The notes: generated from the letters alone by a model not told the origin. 42,033 nt of DNA from Nocardiopsis prasina DSM 43845 (GCF_000341265.1 NZ_ANAE01000090.1:18246-60278); one strand, 5' to 3'; shown: positions 1 to 7,787, counted from the first letter of the stretch. Numbers and translations are program-made.

Positions 1-435
1 CAGCTCGTCCACGGACCGGTCGGCCAGCGCGCTGATCCCGGTGGCCGCCATCGCCTCGGCGACCACGGCCTCGTCCTGGGAGGACCACTGGCGCAGGAAG
101 CTCTGGTGCGGGAAGCGGCCCCGGGCCACCAGGTCGGCCACACCGATGCCGTCCGGGGCGATGGAGGACTGCGGCAGCAGGCCCAGTCGGCGGGCCACCT
201 CCTTGGCCGGGTAGGAGCTGATGACCTGCCCGTCCAGGAGCACGTTGCCCTGGGCCGGCTTGAGCGTGCGCGACAGCGCGCGCAACAGCGTCGACTTGCC
301 GCACGCGTTGGGCCCGACGATGACCGTGAAGGAGTTGTCGGGGATGCGCACGGCCAGGTCGCGGGAGATGACGCGCTGGTCGTAGGACAGGGTGAGGTCC
401 TGGCCCGAGAGGCGGTTGCTGGCGTCGTCGGTCAT
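1..435 (-). CDS. Iron-siderophore ABC transporter ATP-binding protein (partial, C-terminus outside window)
   Basis: ATPase of a FepC/FhuC-type importer that would energise iron-siderophore uptake at the inner face of the membrane. The ATG at 435 follows an AAAGAGAA ribosome-binding site. The 145 visible residues include Walker A (GPNACGKST, about residue 41) and the Q-loop region (LLPQS). The reading frame runs off the left edge at VDEL, just where the LSGGQ signature is expected, so Walker B and the H-loop are not visible. It lies 61 nt downstream of a FecCD permease in the same direction, which makes it the third gene of the operon starting near 2622. The family call is firm; the particular siderophore is unknown. 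Confidence 0.93.
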   Translation of the reverse strand, partial: MTDDASNRLSGQDLTLSYDQRVISRDLAVRIPDNSFTVIVGPNACGKSTLLRALSRTLKPAQGNVLLDGQVISSYPAKEVARRLGLLPQSSIAPDGIGVADLVARGRFPHQSFLRQWSSQDEAVVAEAMAATGISALADRSVDEL

Positions 436-496
436 CGTTCTCTTTCGGGTGGGGCTCGGCGGTGGCTGCTCGGATCAGGGTGCGGGGCGCGGACGG

Positions 497-1591
497 TCAG
501 GCCCGGCCGCCGCGCCATTCGGTGTACAGCAGCCAGATGAGGTAGCTGCCGCCGATGACGGCGGTGACGACACCCACGGGCAACTGGGTGGGGGCCAGCA
601 GGCGCATGGCGACGAGGTCGGCCAGGACCAGCAGCGTGGCGCCCATGAGCGCGGCCCCGACCAGGGTGGTACCGCCGGTGCGGGTCAGGCGCCGCGCCAG
701 CTGGGGCGCGGCCAGGGCCACGAAGCCGATCGGTCCGGCCACGGCGATGGCCGCACCGGTCAGAGCACTGGCGGCCGCCAGAGCGATGATCTGCGTGGAC
801 TGCGCGTTCACGCCCAGACCCCGGGCGGTGTCCTCGCCCAGCTCCAGGAAGCGCAGGCGCTGCCCGACGGCGAAGATCACCGGGGCCAGCACCACCAGGC
901 CGATCCACACGGCGGCGGTCTCGCTCCACCCCCGGCCGTTGAGGCTGCCGATCATCCAGATCTGCGCGCCCAGGGCGTCGGTGAGTTCGGCGCGGGTCAT
1001 GAGGTAGTCGCGCACCGAGGCCAGCATGGCGCTGATGCCGATGCCGACCAGGACCAGCCGGTAGCCCTGGACACCGTTCTTCATGGCCAGCAGGTACACG
1101 ACACCGGCGGTGATCAGACCACCGGCGATGGCCCCCAGGGAGACCACCACCCGTCCGGCGCCCAGGATGAGGATGGCGGCCACGGCGCCGGTGGCGGCAC
1201 CGGAGGTGAACCCGATGATGTCGGGGCTGCCCAGGACGTTGCGCGACAGGCTCTGGAAGACGGCCCCGGCGATGCCCAGGGCGGCTCCCACACCGATGGC
1301 CGTCAGCGCCCGGGGCAGGCGCACCCCCTGCACGAAGAACACGTCGAGCCGTTCCCCGTACCCCATGAGGGCGGCGGGCACCGCCGAGAGCGGGATCTCG
1401 TAGTCGCCGACCGCCACCGACACGATCAGGGTCGCCAGGGTGACGGCGACCAGGATCAGGCTGATCACGAGGGTGCGCGGGCGCAGCAGGAAGGACACCC
1501 GGCCCCCTCGGGAGCGCCAGGCGCGGGTGCCGCGCGGGGTGAGGCGCTCGGGCGCGCCGGTGCGGGCTGGGTGTGTCAGGGTGTCGCTCAC
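497..1591 (-). CDS. FecCD-family iron-siderophore ABC permease (second subunit)
   Basis: Multi-pass membrane subunit (364 aa) of the siderophore importer, FepG-like. It starts at a GTG at 1591 that overlaps the stop of the upstream permease by 4 nt (GTGA), so the two are translationally coupled. The first 30 or so residues are a cytoplasmic, Arg/Pro-rich tail, followed by about ten hydrophobic segments. Family hallmarks are visible: RLPRALTAIGVGAALGIAG near residue 100, QIWMIGSLNGRGW near 210, and GPIGFVALAAPQLARRL in the C-terminal third, the loop that contacts the ATPase. A longer reading frame upstream in the same frame is only a shadow of the preceding permease gene. Confidence 0.95.
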   Translation of the reverse strand: MSDTLTHPARTGAPERLTPRGTRAWRSRGGRVSFLLRPRTLVISLILVAVTLATLIVSVAVGDYEIPLSAVPAALMGYGERLDVFFVQGVRLPRALTAIGVGAALGIAGAVFQSLSRNVLGSPDIIGFTSGAATGAVAAILILGAGRVVVSLGAIAGGLITAGVVYLLAMKNGVQGYRLVLVGIGISAMLASVRDYLMTRAELTDALGAQIWMIGSLNGRGWSETAAVWIGLVVLAPVIFAVGQRLRFLELGEDTARGLGVNAQSTQIIALAAASALTGAAIAVAGPIGFVALAAPQLARRLTRTGGTTLVGAALMGATLLVLADLVAMRLLAPTQLPVGVVTAVIGGSYLIWLLYTEWRGGRA

Positions 1592-2622
1592 AGCTGGGCC
1601 ATCTTTCTGCTGCGGACCAGGGCGATGAACAGGGGCGCCCCGACGAGTGCGGTGATGATGCCGACCTCCAGTTCGGAGCTGGGCAGGATGACACGTCCGA
1701 CGGTGTCGGCGGCGGTGAGCAGGATGGCGCCCAGGACGGCCGCGTAGGGCAGGAGCCAGCGCTGGTCGGGGCCGGTGATCACGCGGGCGGCGTGGGGGAT
1801 GATCAGGCCCACGAACCAGATGGGTCCGGCCGCGGCGGTGGCGGCTCCGCACAGCAGGATGACGCCCACGGCCGTTCCGGCTCGGATCAGGGGGATCTTG
1901 GCGCCCAGGGTGGCCGCGAGGTCGTCGCCCAGGGCCATGGCGTTCAGGGAGGGGCCCAGGGCCAGGGTCACCAGGATGCCGACGACGAGGAAGGGGGCGA
2001 CCTGGAGGAAGAGGTCGAGGTCGCGTCCGGTCAGCGAGCCGACCTGCCAGAACCGGATGCGGTCGAAGACGAAGTCGTTGAGGACGATGACGCCGTAGAT
2101 GATCCCCTGGAGGACGGCGGCCAGCGCCGTTCCGGCCAGCGCCAGGCGCACGGGGGTGGCACTGGCACGGCCGCGTGAGCCCAGGGCGTAGACGGCGATC
2201 GCGGCGATGGCCGCACCCAGGAAGGCGGGCCAGACCAGGGAGGAGCCGCTGGCGCCGAAGACGAAGGCGGCCACGACCACGGCCGCCGCGGCACCGGAGT
2301 TGATTCCGAGGATGCCGGGTTCGGCCAGGGGGTTGCGGGTCAGGGCCTGCATGAGGGCACCGGCCAGCCCGAGCGCGGCGCCGACGAAGATCCCGATGAC
2401 GGTGCGGGGGACGCGCAGGGTGCGGATGACGTCGTGGTCGTAGGAGCCGTCGTAGTCGGTCAGGGCGGCCCACACGTCGGCGCCGGGGATGGGTTTGGCC
2501 CCGACGGTGATGCTGAGGAGCGCGCAGACAGCGAGAACGCCCAGGGCGATGATGAGGCCGATGGGGCGGATGACGCGTCTGGTGAGGGTGGGGCGCGATG
2601 GCGCGGGCGCGCGCAGGGCCAC
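1588..2622 (-). CDS. FecCD-family iron-siderophore ABC permease (first subunit)
   Basis: First permease (344 aa, FepD-like) of the importer, and the first gene of the minus-strand operon. GTG start at 2622. The N-terminus is a short basic tail followed by a membrane segment (IGLIIALGVLAVCALLSITV). FecCD motifs include RTLRVPRTVIGIFVGAALG, NPLAEPGILGINSGAA and GPIWFVGLIIPHAAR. Together with the second permease it would form the heterodimeric channel. The promoter should lie in 2623-2785, a region shared with the divergent binding-protein gene and containing an iron box, so expression is expected to rise when iron is scarce. Confidence 0.95.
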   Translation of the reverse strand: MALRAPAPSRPTLTRRVIRPIGLIIALGVLAVCALLSITVGAKPIPGADVWAALTDYDGSYDHDVIRTLRVPRTVIGIFVGAALGLAGALMQALTRNPLAEPGILGINSGAAAAVVVAAFVFGASGSSLVWPAFLGAAIAAIAVYALGSRGRASATPVRLALAGTALAAVLQGIIYGVIVLNDFVFDRIRFWQVGSLTGRDLDLFLQVAPFLVVGILVTLALGPSLNAMALGDDLAATLGAKIPLIRAGTAVGVILLCGAATAAAGPIWFVGLIIPHAARVITGPDQRWLLPYAAVLGAILLTAADTVGRVILPSSELEVGIITALVGAPLFIALVRSRKMAQL

Positions 2623-2737
2623 GGGTTCCCCGTTCGTCTTACTGGGTGTGCTGGGTGTGTTGTGGAGAGGCTCGCCCGTGGTGGGACCGGCGGAGCGTCG
2701 CGGAGGTCCTGGTCGGAATCAGCCAAAACCCACCCGG

Positions 2738-2756
2738 ACAGGTTAGCCTTACCTAC
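2738..2756. promoter_or_regulatory. Iron box (DtxR/IdeR/DmdR-type operator)
   Basis: The 19-bp site ACAGGTTAGCCTTACCTAC matches the actinobacterial iron-box consensus TTAGGTTAGGCTAACCTAA at 14 of 19 positions and is close to palindromic. It lies in the 163-nt gap between the two divergent halves of the siderophore importer, 29 nt before the binding-protein ATG. A single dimer-of-dimers site could therefore repress both directions when iron is plentiful. The regulator itself is not in the window. Confidence 0.85.
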
Positions 2757-2785
2757 ATCCTGTTCGCACGGAAGGGTCCCCTCAG

Positions 2786-3805
2786 ATGCCCGAACTCACA
2801 CGCCCGTCGCGCTCTCTGAGCGTGCTCGCCCTGGCCGGGGCCCTGACGTTGACCGCCTGCGGCTCCGGAGGCGGGGGTTCCGACGAAAGTGCCGACGGTG
2901 GGTCCGGCGGCACCCGGACCGTCGAGGGCGCCAACGGGAGCGTGGAGATCCCCGACTCCCCCGAGCGGATCGCCGTACTGTGGCGCCCCACCCTGGCTGC
3001 CCTGACCCTGTTGGGTCACGACGCGGTCGGCACCATGGGCACCCCCGGTGAGGCCGACCAGGGTCTGGCTCCCTTCCTACCCGAAGACGCGGACGGCGCC
3101 GAACTGACCCTGGTGACCAGCTCGCCCGTGGAGGACGACGTCAACATCGAGGAGCTGGCCAACGCCGCGCCCGACCTCATCATCGGGGTGAGCACGCCGA
3201 ACGGCACCCAGGCCCAGATGCTGGACAACCTGGAGTCGATCGCGCCCACGGTCCTTGTGGAGTGGGAGGGGACCGGTTCCTGGCGCGGTCACCTGGAGGA
3301 GGTCGCCCGGATCCTGGACGCGGAGGACGCGGCCGGGGAGGCGGTGGCCGCCTATGACGCCGCGATCGAACGGGCCCGGGCCGACCTGGCCGGGGCCGGG
3401 GTGGACCCGGCCGGGACCGAGCTGTCCCTGGTACGTCTTCAGAGCGACACCGAGATCCGTTTGGAGACACCGGAGTCGTTCCCGGGCCAGATCGTGGCGG
3501 ACCTGGGCTTCGCCCGCCCCGACTCCCAACTGGAGGGCGAGGGCGACACCGACTTCGTCCCGCACAGTTACGAGAACCTCGACCAGGCCGACGGTGACGC
3601 GGTGTTCGTCCTGGCCGGTTCCGGATACCCGGACGCACCCACCACCTTCTCCAGCGGACTGTGGGCCAACCTGGGCGCGGTCGAGGACGAGCGGCTGTAC
3701 CGGGTGGACTACGACTTCTGGGGGTCGGCCAACTACCACGGAGCCCACCGGATCATCGAGGACGTCACCGCGGCCCTGACGGGCGGGGCGGACCCGGCGG
3801 TGTAG
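2786..3805 (+). CDS. Iron-siderophore ABC transporter substrate-binding lipoprotein
   Basis: FecB/FhuD-type binding protein (339 aa), anchored outside the membrane by a lipid. The signal peptide ends in the lipobox LTAC with the modified Cys near residue 26, followed by a Gly/Ser-rich linker. The mature part starts with a typical strand (RTVEGANGSVEIPDSPERIAV), and the helical backbone (EDVNIEELANAAPDLIIGVS) is typical of class III binding proteins. The ATG at 2786 follows a GGAAGG about 12 nt upstream. It faces away from the permease/ATPase genes but shares the iron box with them, so the four genes are very probably one siderophore importer. The ligand cannot be told from sequence. Confidence 0.93.
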   Translation: MPELTRPSRSLSVLALAGALTLTACGSGGGGSDESADGGSGGTRTVEGANGSVEIPDSPERIAVLWRPTLAALTLLGHDAVGTMGTPGEADQGLAPFLPEDADGAELTLVTSSPVEDDVNIEELANAAPDLIIGVSTPNGTQAQMLDNLESIAPTVLVEWEGTGSWRGHLEEVARILDAEDAAGEAVAAYDAAIERARADLAGAGVDPAGTELSLVRLQSDTEIRLETPESFPGQIVADLGFARPDSQLEGEGDTDFVPHSYENLDQADGDAVFVLAGSGYPDAPTTFSSGLWANLGAVEDERLYRVDYDFWGSANYHGAHRIIEDVTAALTGGADPAV

Positions 3806-3817
3806 GGGCGCGCGGCC

Positions 3818-3855
3818 GGGGCCCGGTTGCCTCGGTGGTTGGCAGCCGGGACCCC
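3818..3855. terminator. Hairpin between convergent genes (probable bidirectional terminator)
   Basis: GGGGCCCGGTTGCC at 3818-3831 pairs with GGCAGCCGGGACCCC at 3841-3855, leaving a 9-nt loop and a couple of mismatches or bulges. It fills the 54-nt gap between the stop of the siderophore-binding protein and the stop of the TSUP permease. No U-tract follows, as is usual for GC-rich actinomycete terminators. Confidence 0.6.
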
Positions 3856-3859
3856 GCGC

Positions 3860-4627
3860 TCAGGCGAAGACGTCCCAGCCCATGCGGGCGAGCAGGGCGA
3901 GCACCACCACGAGCAGGACCCCGCGGACGAACCCCGATCCCCGCTGGAGGGCCATGCGGGCGCCGACCTGGGCTCCCAGGATCGTGCAGACCGCCAGCCC
4001 CAGGCCCAGCAGCCAGTCCACGTGGCCGCCGAGCCCGAAGACCACCAGGGCGCCGAGGTTGGTGCACACGTTGACGATCTTGGCTGAGGCGGAGGCCTGG
4101 AGGAAGTCCATGCCCAGCACCGCGGTGAAGGCGATGATCAGGAACACGCCCGTGCCGGGGCCGATGATGCCGTCGTAGAAACTCACGCCGATCCCGGCCA
4201 GGGCCAGGGCCGCCAGGATCCGGTTGCGGGTGCGCAGGGCCGGGTCGGGTGAGGTGCCCATGGCGGGTCGGAACACCACCAGGAGAGCGACCCCGGCCAG
4301 GACGACCATGATGATCGGTTTGAGCACGTCGGCGGTGAGCGCCGTGGCCAGGGCGGCGCCCAGCCCGGAACCGAGTAGGGCCAGCCCGGCCGTGGGGACC
4401 ACGACACGGCGGTCGATTCTCACCTTGCGGGCGTAGGCGATGGCGGCGGAGGTGGTACCGAAGACGGCGCCGAGCTTGTTGGTGCCCAGCAGTGTGGCCA
4501 GGGGCGCGTTGGGAGCGGCGACCATGAGGGCCGGGAGCAGGAGCAGGCCCCCTCCCCCGACGACGGCGTCGATCCAGCCCGCGGCGACGGCGGCGAGCAT
4601 CAGCAGTCCGAGGATTTCGGGGTCCAT
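3860..4627 (-). CDS. TSUP (TauE/SafE) family membrane permease
   Basis: Membrane protein of 255 aa in the TauE/SafE (TSUP) family, whose known members move sulfite, sulfoacetate, thiosulfate and other small anions. The N-terminus has the family signature GWIDAVVGGGGLLLLPALM, followed by LLGTNKLGAVFGTTSAAIAY, and the second half repeats it (GIGVSFYDGIIGPGTGVF, with LQASASAKIVNVCTNLGAL). Seven to eight hydrophobic segments are visible. The ATG at 4627 is preferred; a GTG immediately before it (4630) would add one residue. It is transcribed alone. A sulfur-anion role would suit the rest of the window, but nothing here proves the substrate. Confidence 0.9.
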   Translation of the reverse strand: MDPEILGLLMLAAVAAGWIDAVVGGGGLLLLPALMVAAPNAPLATLLGTNKLGAVFGTTSAAIAYARKVRIDRRVVVPTAGLALLGSGLGAALATALTADVLKPIIMVVLAGVALLVVFRPAMGTSPDPALRTRNRILAALALAGIGVSFYDGIIGPGTGVFLIIAFTAVLGMDFLQASASAKIVNVCTNLGALVVFGLGGHVDWLLGLGLAVCTILGAQVGARMALQRGSGFVRGVLLVVVLALLARMGWDVFA

Positions 4628-4948
4628 CACCGGAGCCGTGCGGTGTGAGAAGAGAGGATCATCGGCTGTCTTCCATGACGGGGAACGGGGCGCGAGCCAA
4701 TGTAGCCACTGACGCGTACCGCTTTGTCACGGGACCGGAGCAGTGATCCCCTTACTGCCGGTTGGGGTGATGGGGTCCGTTGCCGCCGGGTTGCTTTGGA
4801 GGCGTGCGTACCCCGCCGAACAGCCAGCTTTACGACGTGGATTCACCAAGGGCCGAAGAGAAGCGGTGACGCCCGGGTGCAGGGGCGCCACCGCGGCTGG
4901 TCGGGAACCCCGGGGACCGGCCCCGAGCCGGTCCCCGGCGAGTCGAGC
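4628..4948. other. Intergenic region, no gene seen
   Basis: This 321-nt gap separates the TSUP permease from the end of the hydrolase gene, both on the minus strand. It holds the hydrolase terminator hairpin (4911-4937) and presumably the promoter of the TSUP gene; a TACATT -10-like hexamer lies at 4704-4699 on the minus strand without a well-spaced -35. No credible small gene or structured RNA was recognised. Confidence 0.6.
4911..4937 (-). terminator. Terminator hairpin after the mhqOD-like pair
   Basis: Perfect 10-bp stem CGGGGACCGG/CCGGTCCCCG with a 7-nt loop, starting 11 nt after the hydrolase stop codon on the minus strand. Strong GC stem without a U-tract. Confidence 0.75.
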
Positions 4949-5593
4949 TCAGAACTCCTCGCGGGCGAACCAGTCCCGGGCCTCGGCCAGCACCTCCGGC
5001 GTCAGCTGGTGTCCCCCGGCGTGCTCCCGGACCAGGACCCTCGCCCCCCGCTCCCCCAGCTGGGAGGCGAGCAGACGGGACTGGTCAATGGTCGTGATGG
5101 GGTCGGCCACGCCGTTACCGAGGAACACCCGTGTCCCCGACAGATCCACCGGCGCGGGTTCGCGTCCCTGGAGCGGGGCGCCGCCCGCGAACAGCGCCGC
5201 GCCCGCGACCAGTCCCGGGTGGAGCAGGAGCAGCCCGGCACCCGTGTTGGCCCCGTTCGAGAACCCGCTCACCACGATCCGCCCGGGGTCGAGGTCGTAG
5301 GCGGCGGTGGCCGCTCCGACGAAACCGGCCAGCTCGGCGGTGCGCCCGATGAGGTCGTCGACGTCGAAGACCCCTTCCCGCAGACGGCGGAACCAGCGGT
5401 TCATGCCGTTCTCGTCGACCCTGCCGCGCGGGGACAGCAGCGCGGCGCCCGGTGCCAGGGCCCGCCCCAGGGGCAGCAGGTCGTATTCGTCCGCGCCGGT
5501 CCCGTGCAGGAGCAGCAGGGTCGGCGCGTCCGGCGCGGTGGCCGGTTCGTAGACGTGGACGAAGTCCTCGACCGAGGTGGCGGGCGGGATCAC
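4949..5593 (-). CDS. MhqD-like alpha/beta hydrolase (phospholipase/carboxylesterase family)
   Basis: Serine hydrolase of 214 aa, close in type to MhqD/YfkO-context carboxylesterases. The oxyanion region LLLHGTGADEYDLLPL comes first, the nucleophile elbow is GFSNGAN, the acid is probably the Asp in GVADPIT, and the catalytic His is in AGGHQLT. Start: the GTG at 5593 overlaps the stop of the upstream dioxygenase gene (GTGA), so the two are co-translated. In Bacillus subtilis the mhqNOD operon pairs the same two families for quinone and hydroquinone detoxification. That role here is inference from family and gene order. No signal peptide, so it should be cytoplasmic. Confidence 0.88.
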   Translation of the reverse strand: MIPPATSVEDFVHVYEPATAPDAPTLLLLHGTGADEYDLLPLGRALAPGAALLSPRGRVDENGMNRWFRRLREGVFDVDDLIGRTAELAGFVGAATAAYDLDPGRIVVSGFSNGANTGAGLLLLHPGLVAGAALFAGGAPLQGREPAPVDLSGTRVFLGNGVADPITTIDQSRLLASQLGERGARVLVREHAGGHQLTPEVLAEARDWFAREEF

Positions 5594-6540
5594 TGGTCGA
5601 CCTCCACACGCGGCAGGCGGGCGGCGATCTGCTCGTGGCTGGGCTCCAGCCACGGAGGCAGCTTCAGCGAGCGGCCCAGTTCGAGCAGCGGTTCGTCGTA
5701 ATCGAACCCGGGGCCGTCGGTGGCGATCTCCAGCAGCACGCCGCCGGGCTCGCGGAAGTAGATCGAGGTGAAGTACGTGCGGTCGCGGATCTCGGTGACC
5801 CCCACCCCGTCGTCCTCCAAGCGCTGGCGCCAGGACTCCTGCACGGGTGTGCCCGGGGCGCGGTAGGCGACGTGGTGGACGGTTCCGGCGGCGACCACGC
5901 CCCGCTCGGCCCCGGGGTCGGCGACGACGTCGACGATGGTGCCGACCCCGTCGCCGGTGTCGTTGGTCCGGAACCGCATCCGGTTGCCGTTCTCGCTGTG
6001 CAGGTGGAAGCCGAGCTGGTCGCCGAGCATCAGCGCGGTGCCGTCCGCGTCGTGTTCGGTGAGGGTGACGGCGCGGATGCCCCGGATGGCGTGGTCGACG
6101 GGGACCGCTCCCCCGTCCCAGGGGTCGGTGTCGTGGTGGTCGGCGCTGGCGGCCAGCTCGATGACGAGTCCGTCCGGGTCCCGCAGGGTGAGGACGTCCT
6201 CCTCGCCGCGTTCGGTCGGGCGGGAGGCCGGCACGTTCAGCGCGGCGAGGTGCTCGGCCCACCAGCCCAGGGAGCCCTCGGGGACGGAGAAGGTCGTGGT
6301 GGTGGCCTGACCCGCGCCGATCCTTCCCTTGGGCGCGTCGGGCCAGGGGAAGAAGGTCATGATGGTGCCGGGATTGCCCGCGCGGTCCCCGTAGTAGAAG
6401 TGGTAGGTCTCCGGGGCGTCGAAGTTGACCGTCCGCTTGACCATGCGCATGCCCAGCGCGTTCAGGTAGAAGTCGGCGTTGGCCTGTGGGTCGCTCGCGA
6501 TCGCTGTCACGTGGTGAATCCCCGAGGGACGCACGTCCAT
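5590..6540 (-). CDS. MhqO-like ring-cleaving dioxygenase (two-domain glyoxalase/VOC family)
   Basis: A 316-aa protein with two VOC modules. The first begins GIHHVTAIASDPQAN (metal-ligand His) and ends DPDGLVIELAAS. The second has TVHHVAYRAPGTP and EPGGVLLEIATDGPGF, supplying the His and Glu expected for a mononuclear metal site. The match is to the MhqO/YdfO/YkcA-type putative extradiol dioxygenases. The ATG at 6540 is chosen because an AAGG lies just upstream; a GTG at 6549 would add three residues. It leads a two-gene operon with the hydrolase, and a MarR-like palindrome lies 40 nt upstream. The likely job is cleaving or detoxifying (hydro)quinone-like aromatics, by analogy only. Confidence 0.88.
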   Translation of the reverse strand: MDVRPSGIHHVTAIASDPQANADFYLNALGMRMVKRTVNFDAPETYHFYYGDRAGNPGTIMTFFPWPDAPKGRIGAGQATTTTFSVPEGSLGWWAEHLAALNVPASRPTERGEEDVLTLRDPDGLVIELAASADHHDTDPWDGGAVPVDHAIRGIRAVTLTEHDADGTALMLGDQLGFHLHSENGNRMRFRTNDTGDGVGTIVDVVADPGAERGVVAAGTVHHVAYRAPGTPVQESWRQRLEDDGVGVTEIRDRTYFTSIYFREPGGVLLEIATDGPGFDYDEPLLELGRSLKLPPWLEPSHEQIAARLPRVEVDQ

Positions 6541-6579
6541 GTCCTTCACCCTTTCTCGTCCGGCTGGCCACTCAGTACA

Positions 6580-6604
6580 ACAAGTTGAATCTTAAACTAC
6601 TTGT
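6580..6604. promoter_or_regulatory. Imperfect palindrome, probable MarR-type operator of the dioxygenase-hydrolase pair
   Basis: An AT-rich island in GC-rich DNA. The outer arms ACAAGT (6580-6585) and ACTTGT (6599-6604) are perfect inverts. Nested inside, AGTTGAATCTTAAACT (6583-6598) forms a second near-palindrome with 6 of 8 paired positions. Size, AT content and position (40 nt before the ATG) fit a MarR or HxlR dimer site. No such regulator gene is in the window. Confidence 0.6.
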
Positions 6605-6784
6605 GGTCCGCTGTCTCCCCCATCCCTTCCCCCACGGCTTCCCCCTCCATCACGGGACGGGGAACCTTCCGCGCTCAGGCGACCGAACGCGCCCGTGGCG
6701 GTCGGGCACTTCTCCCCAACCGTCGGATGCGGCGCATTCGGTGACGTTCCGGAGCCGCCCTTCCCCGTCCGCGTACTCCACGGT

Positions 6785-6790
6785 TACGGT
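6785..6790 (+). promoter_or_regulatory. -10 box of a possible leaderless transcript
   Basis: TACGGT fits the actinobacterial TANNNT -10 consensus and ends 6 nt before the ATG at 6797, the spacing typical of leaderless mRNAs. The absence of a Shine-Dalgarno sequence there agrees with this. No clear -35 is visible. Confidence 0.4.
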
Positions 6791-6796
6791 GTCCTC

Positions 6797-7000
6797 ATGA
6801 GCACGAGTGACCCCACCCGCATCCTCCCCTCGGGGATCTGCCGCCGCGGCCATCACGAGTGGCGTCACGACCCACCGGGTGGCAGGCGTCTGGTGTGCGT
6901 CCGCTGCAAGTCCATGAGCATGAACAACTTCGGCGCCCCCTGCCGGACCGACTGCGCGGACTGCGACCGGGTGGCCGTTCGGGCGGCGGGAACTCAGTAG
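6797..7000 (+). CDS. Small Cys/His-rich protein, putative zinc ribbon (67 aa)
   Basis: Unrecognised 67-residue protein. Five Cys and a His pair are arranged as CRRGHHEW, then PPGGRRLVCVRCKS, then CRTDCADC, which would suit one or two small zinc knuckles. There is no signal peptide or membrane segment. Start: ATG at 6797, with no SD but a TANNNT box at leaderless spacing; a longer in-frame start at 6695 is unlikely. Its 3' end overlaps by 7 nt the end of a convergent 30-aa gene whose product has the same C...H-[DE]-W...GG...C-x2-C order (see findings). Function unknown. The main alternative is a chance reading frame. Confidence 0.5.
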   Translation: MSTSDPTRILPSGICRRGHHEWRHDPPGGRRLVCVRCKSMSMNNFGAPCRTDCADCDRVAVRAAGTQ

Positions 7001-7086
7001 TTCCGGGACCGAATGGCCCCGCAGTTCGAGCACTGCTCCGTTCCGCCGTTGGGACCCGAGGTCCAGTCGTGATCGCATGCGGTCAT
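6994..7086 (-). CDS. Micro-protein with Cys/His zinc-ribbon pattern (30 aa)
   Basis: A 30-residue reading frame with an excellent ribosome-binding site, GAGGAGG, 5 nt before the ATG at 7086. The product reads CDHDW, then GPNGGTEQCSNCGAIRS, so it carries Cys, His and a CxxC spaced as in a minimal zinc ribbon. It lies 64 nt downstream of the ASCH-like gene on the same strand. It is convergent with the 67-aa Cys/His protein and overlaps its end by 7 nt. Too short for domain searches; function unknown. The strong SD is the main argument that it is translated. Confidence 0.55.
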   Translation of the reverse strand: MTACDHDWTSGPNGGTEQCSNCGAIRSRNY

Positions 7087-7150
7087 AGATCCTCCTCGTC
7101 TCACGGGAGGACCTACCCACACCGGCGGCGTGCCGCCACCGGAGGCGCCG

Positions 7151-7654
7151 TCAGTACACGGGACTGATCGTGGTCTCGCGGAGCACGGCTCCGGAGAGCA
7201 GCTTGTCGCAGACCGCCCGCCAGCCGGGATGGTCGTCGACCAGGACGTGGCCCTCCGGCGGCTGGAAGCCGTCGAGCATCCGGCCGAGCTCCGTGTCGGT
7301 GAAACCGGAGAACTCCCGCACCCGCCGGACGGGCATCGCGTACCCCACCTCTCCGTCCCCGGCCAGGTACTCCTCCACGAGGGCTCCCTCACCCGGACTC
7401 ACGCGCTCGGCGATCCGCGCGATCTCGCGCGGGGTGTCCACGATCGCCGCCCCCAGGTCGATCACCGCGCACAGCCGCCCCTCGGGACGGGTGAGGTACA
7501 CGAACCACTGGGCAGGCACCCCGGTGAGGAAGCGGCGCCGGAACTCGTGGGTCCCGTCGACACTCCACATCCGCTCGTACCGCTGGGCGTCCAGGCTCAT
7601 CACCACCGGCACCGGGGAGAGTTCGGGGAGACCGAACAACGACTCGTGAACCAA
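7151..7654 (-). CDS. ASCH-like (PUA-fold) domain protein
   Basis: Cytoplasmic protein of 167 aa. The segment RYERMWSVDGTHEFRRRF resembles the ASCH signature, in which a Gly-rich turn with conserved Glu and Arg follows a helix; the strand WFVYLTRPEGRLCAVIDLG comes next. ASCH proteins are PUA-fold, RNA- or nucleotide-binding modules, but the substrate here is unknown. The TTG start at 7654 is supported by GAGGTGG 4 nt upstream; no ATG or GTG suits the frame better. It sits 120 nt after a Nudix hydrolase gene, separated by a hairpin. A small GGCGGC/GCCGCC hairpin at 7124-7137 may end its transcript. Confidence 0.65.
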   Translation of the reverse strand: MVHESLFGLPELSPVPVVMSLDAQRYERMWSVDGTHEFRRRFLTGVPAQWFVYLTRPEGRLCAVIDLGAAIVDTPREIARIAERVSPGEGALVEEYLAGDGEVGYAMPVRRVREFSGFTDTELGRMLDGFQPPEGHVLVDDHPGWRAVCDKLLSGAVLRETTISPVY

Positions 7655-7759
7655 CGGGCCACCTCACGATCGCAGGGACGAGTGGGGCCACAGTAGCCAT
7701 TCGAATCCTGACCTCGCAGGCGGTTGCCCAAGTTCTCACCTTCGCCCGACGGGCCACCG

Positions 7760-7787
7760 CCCGACCCCGCGGGTTCACGGGGTCGGG
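7760..7787 (-). terminator. Hairpin spanning the Nudix stop codon
   Basis: Perfect 10-bp stem CCCGACCCCG (7760-7769) with CGGGGTCGGG (7778-7787). The TGA of the Nudix gene lies in the loop region. Likely an intrinsic terminator of the Nudix transcript, so the ASCH-like gene may have its own promoter in 7655-7759. Confidence 0.6.

Noticed and set aside
392..1747. Long plus-strand reading frame opposite the FecCD permease genes
   Set aside because: Low-complexity Gly/Asp/Gln-rich translation antisense to clear permease genes; a GC-bias shadow. The same reasoning removes most long frames on the opposite strand across the window (for example 16120-18225 and 18222-20732).
4740..4860. A GTTGCCGCC...GGGTTGC stretch that at first resembled part of a third SAM-type leader
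   Set aside because: Lacks the paired P1 strands and the GGTGGGGTGCCCC block; only 8445-8550 and 24232-24345 hold the full SAM-IV set.
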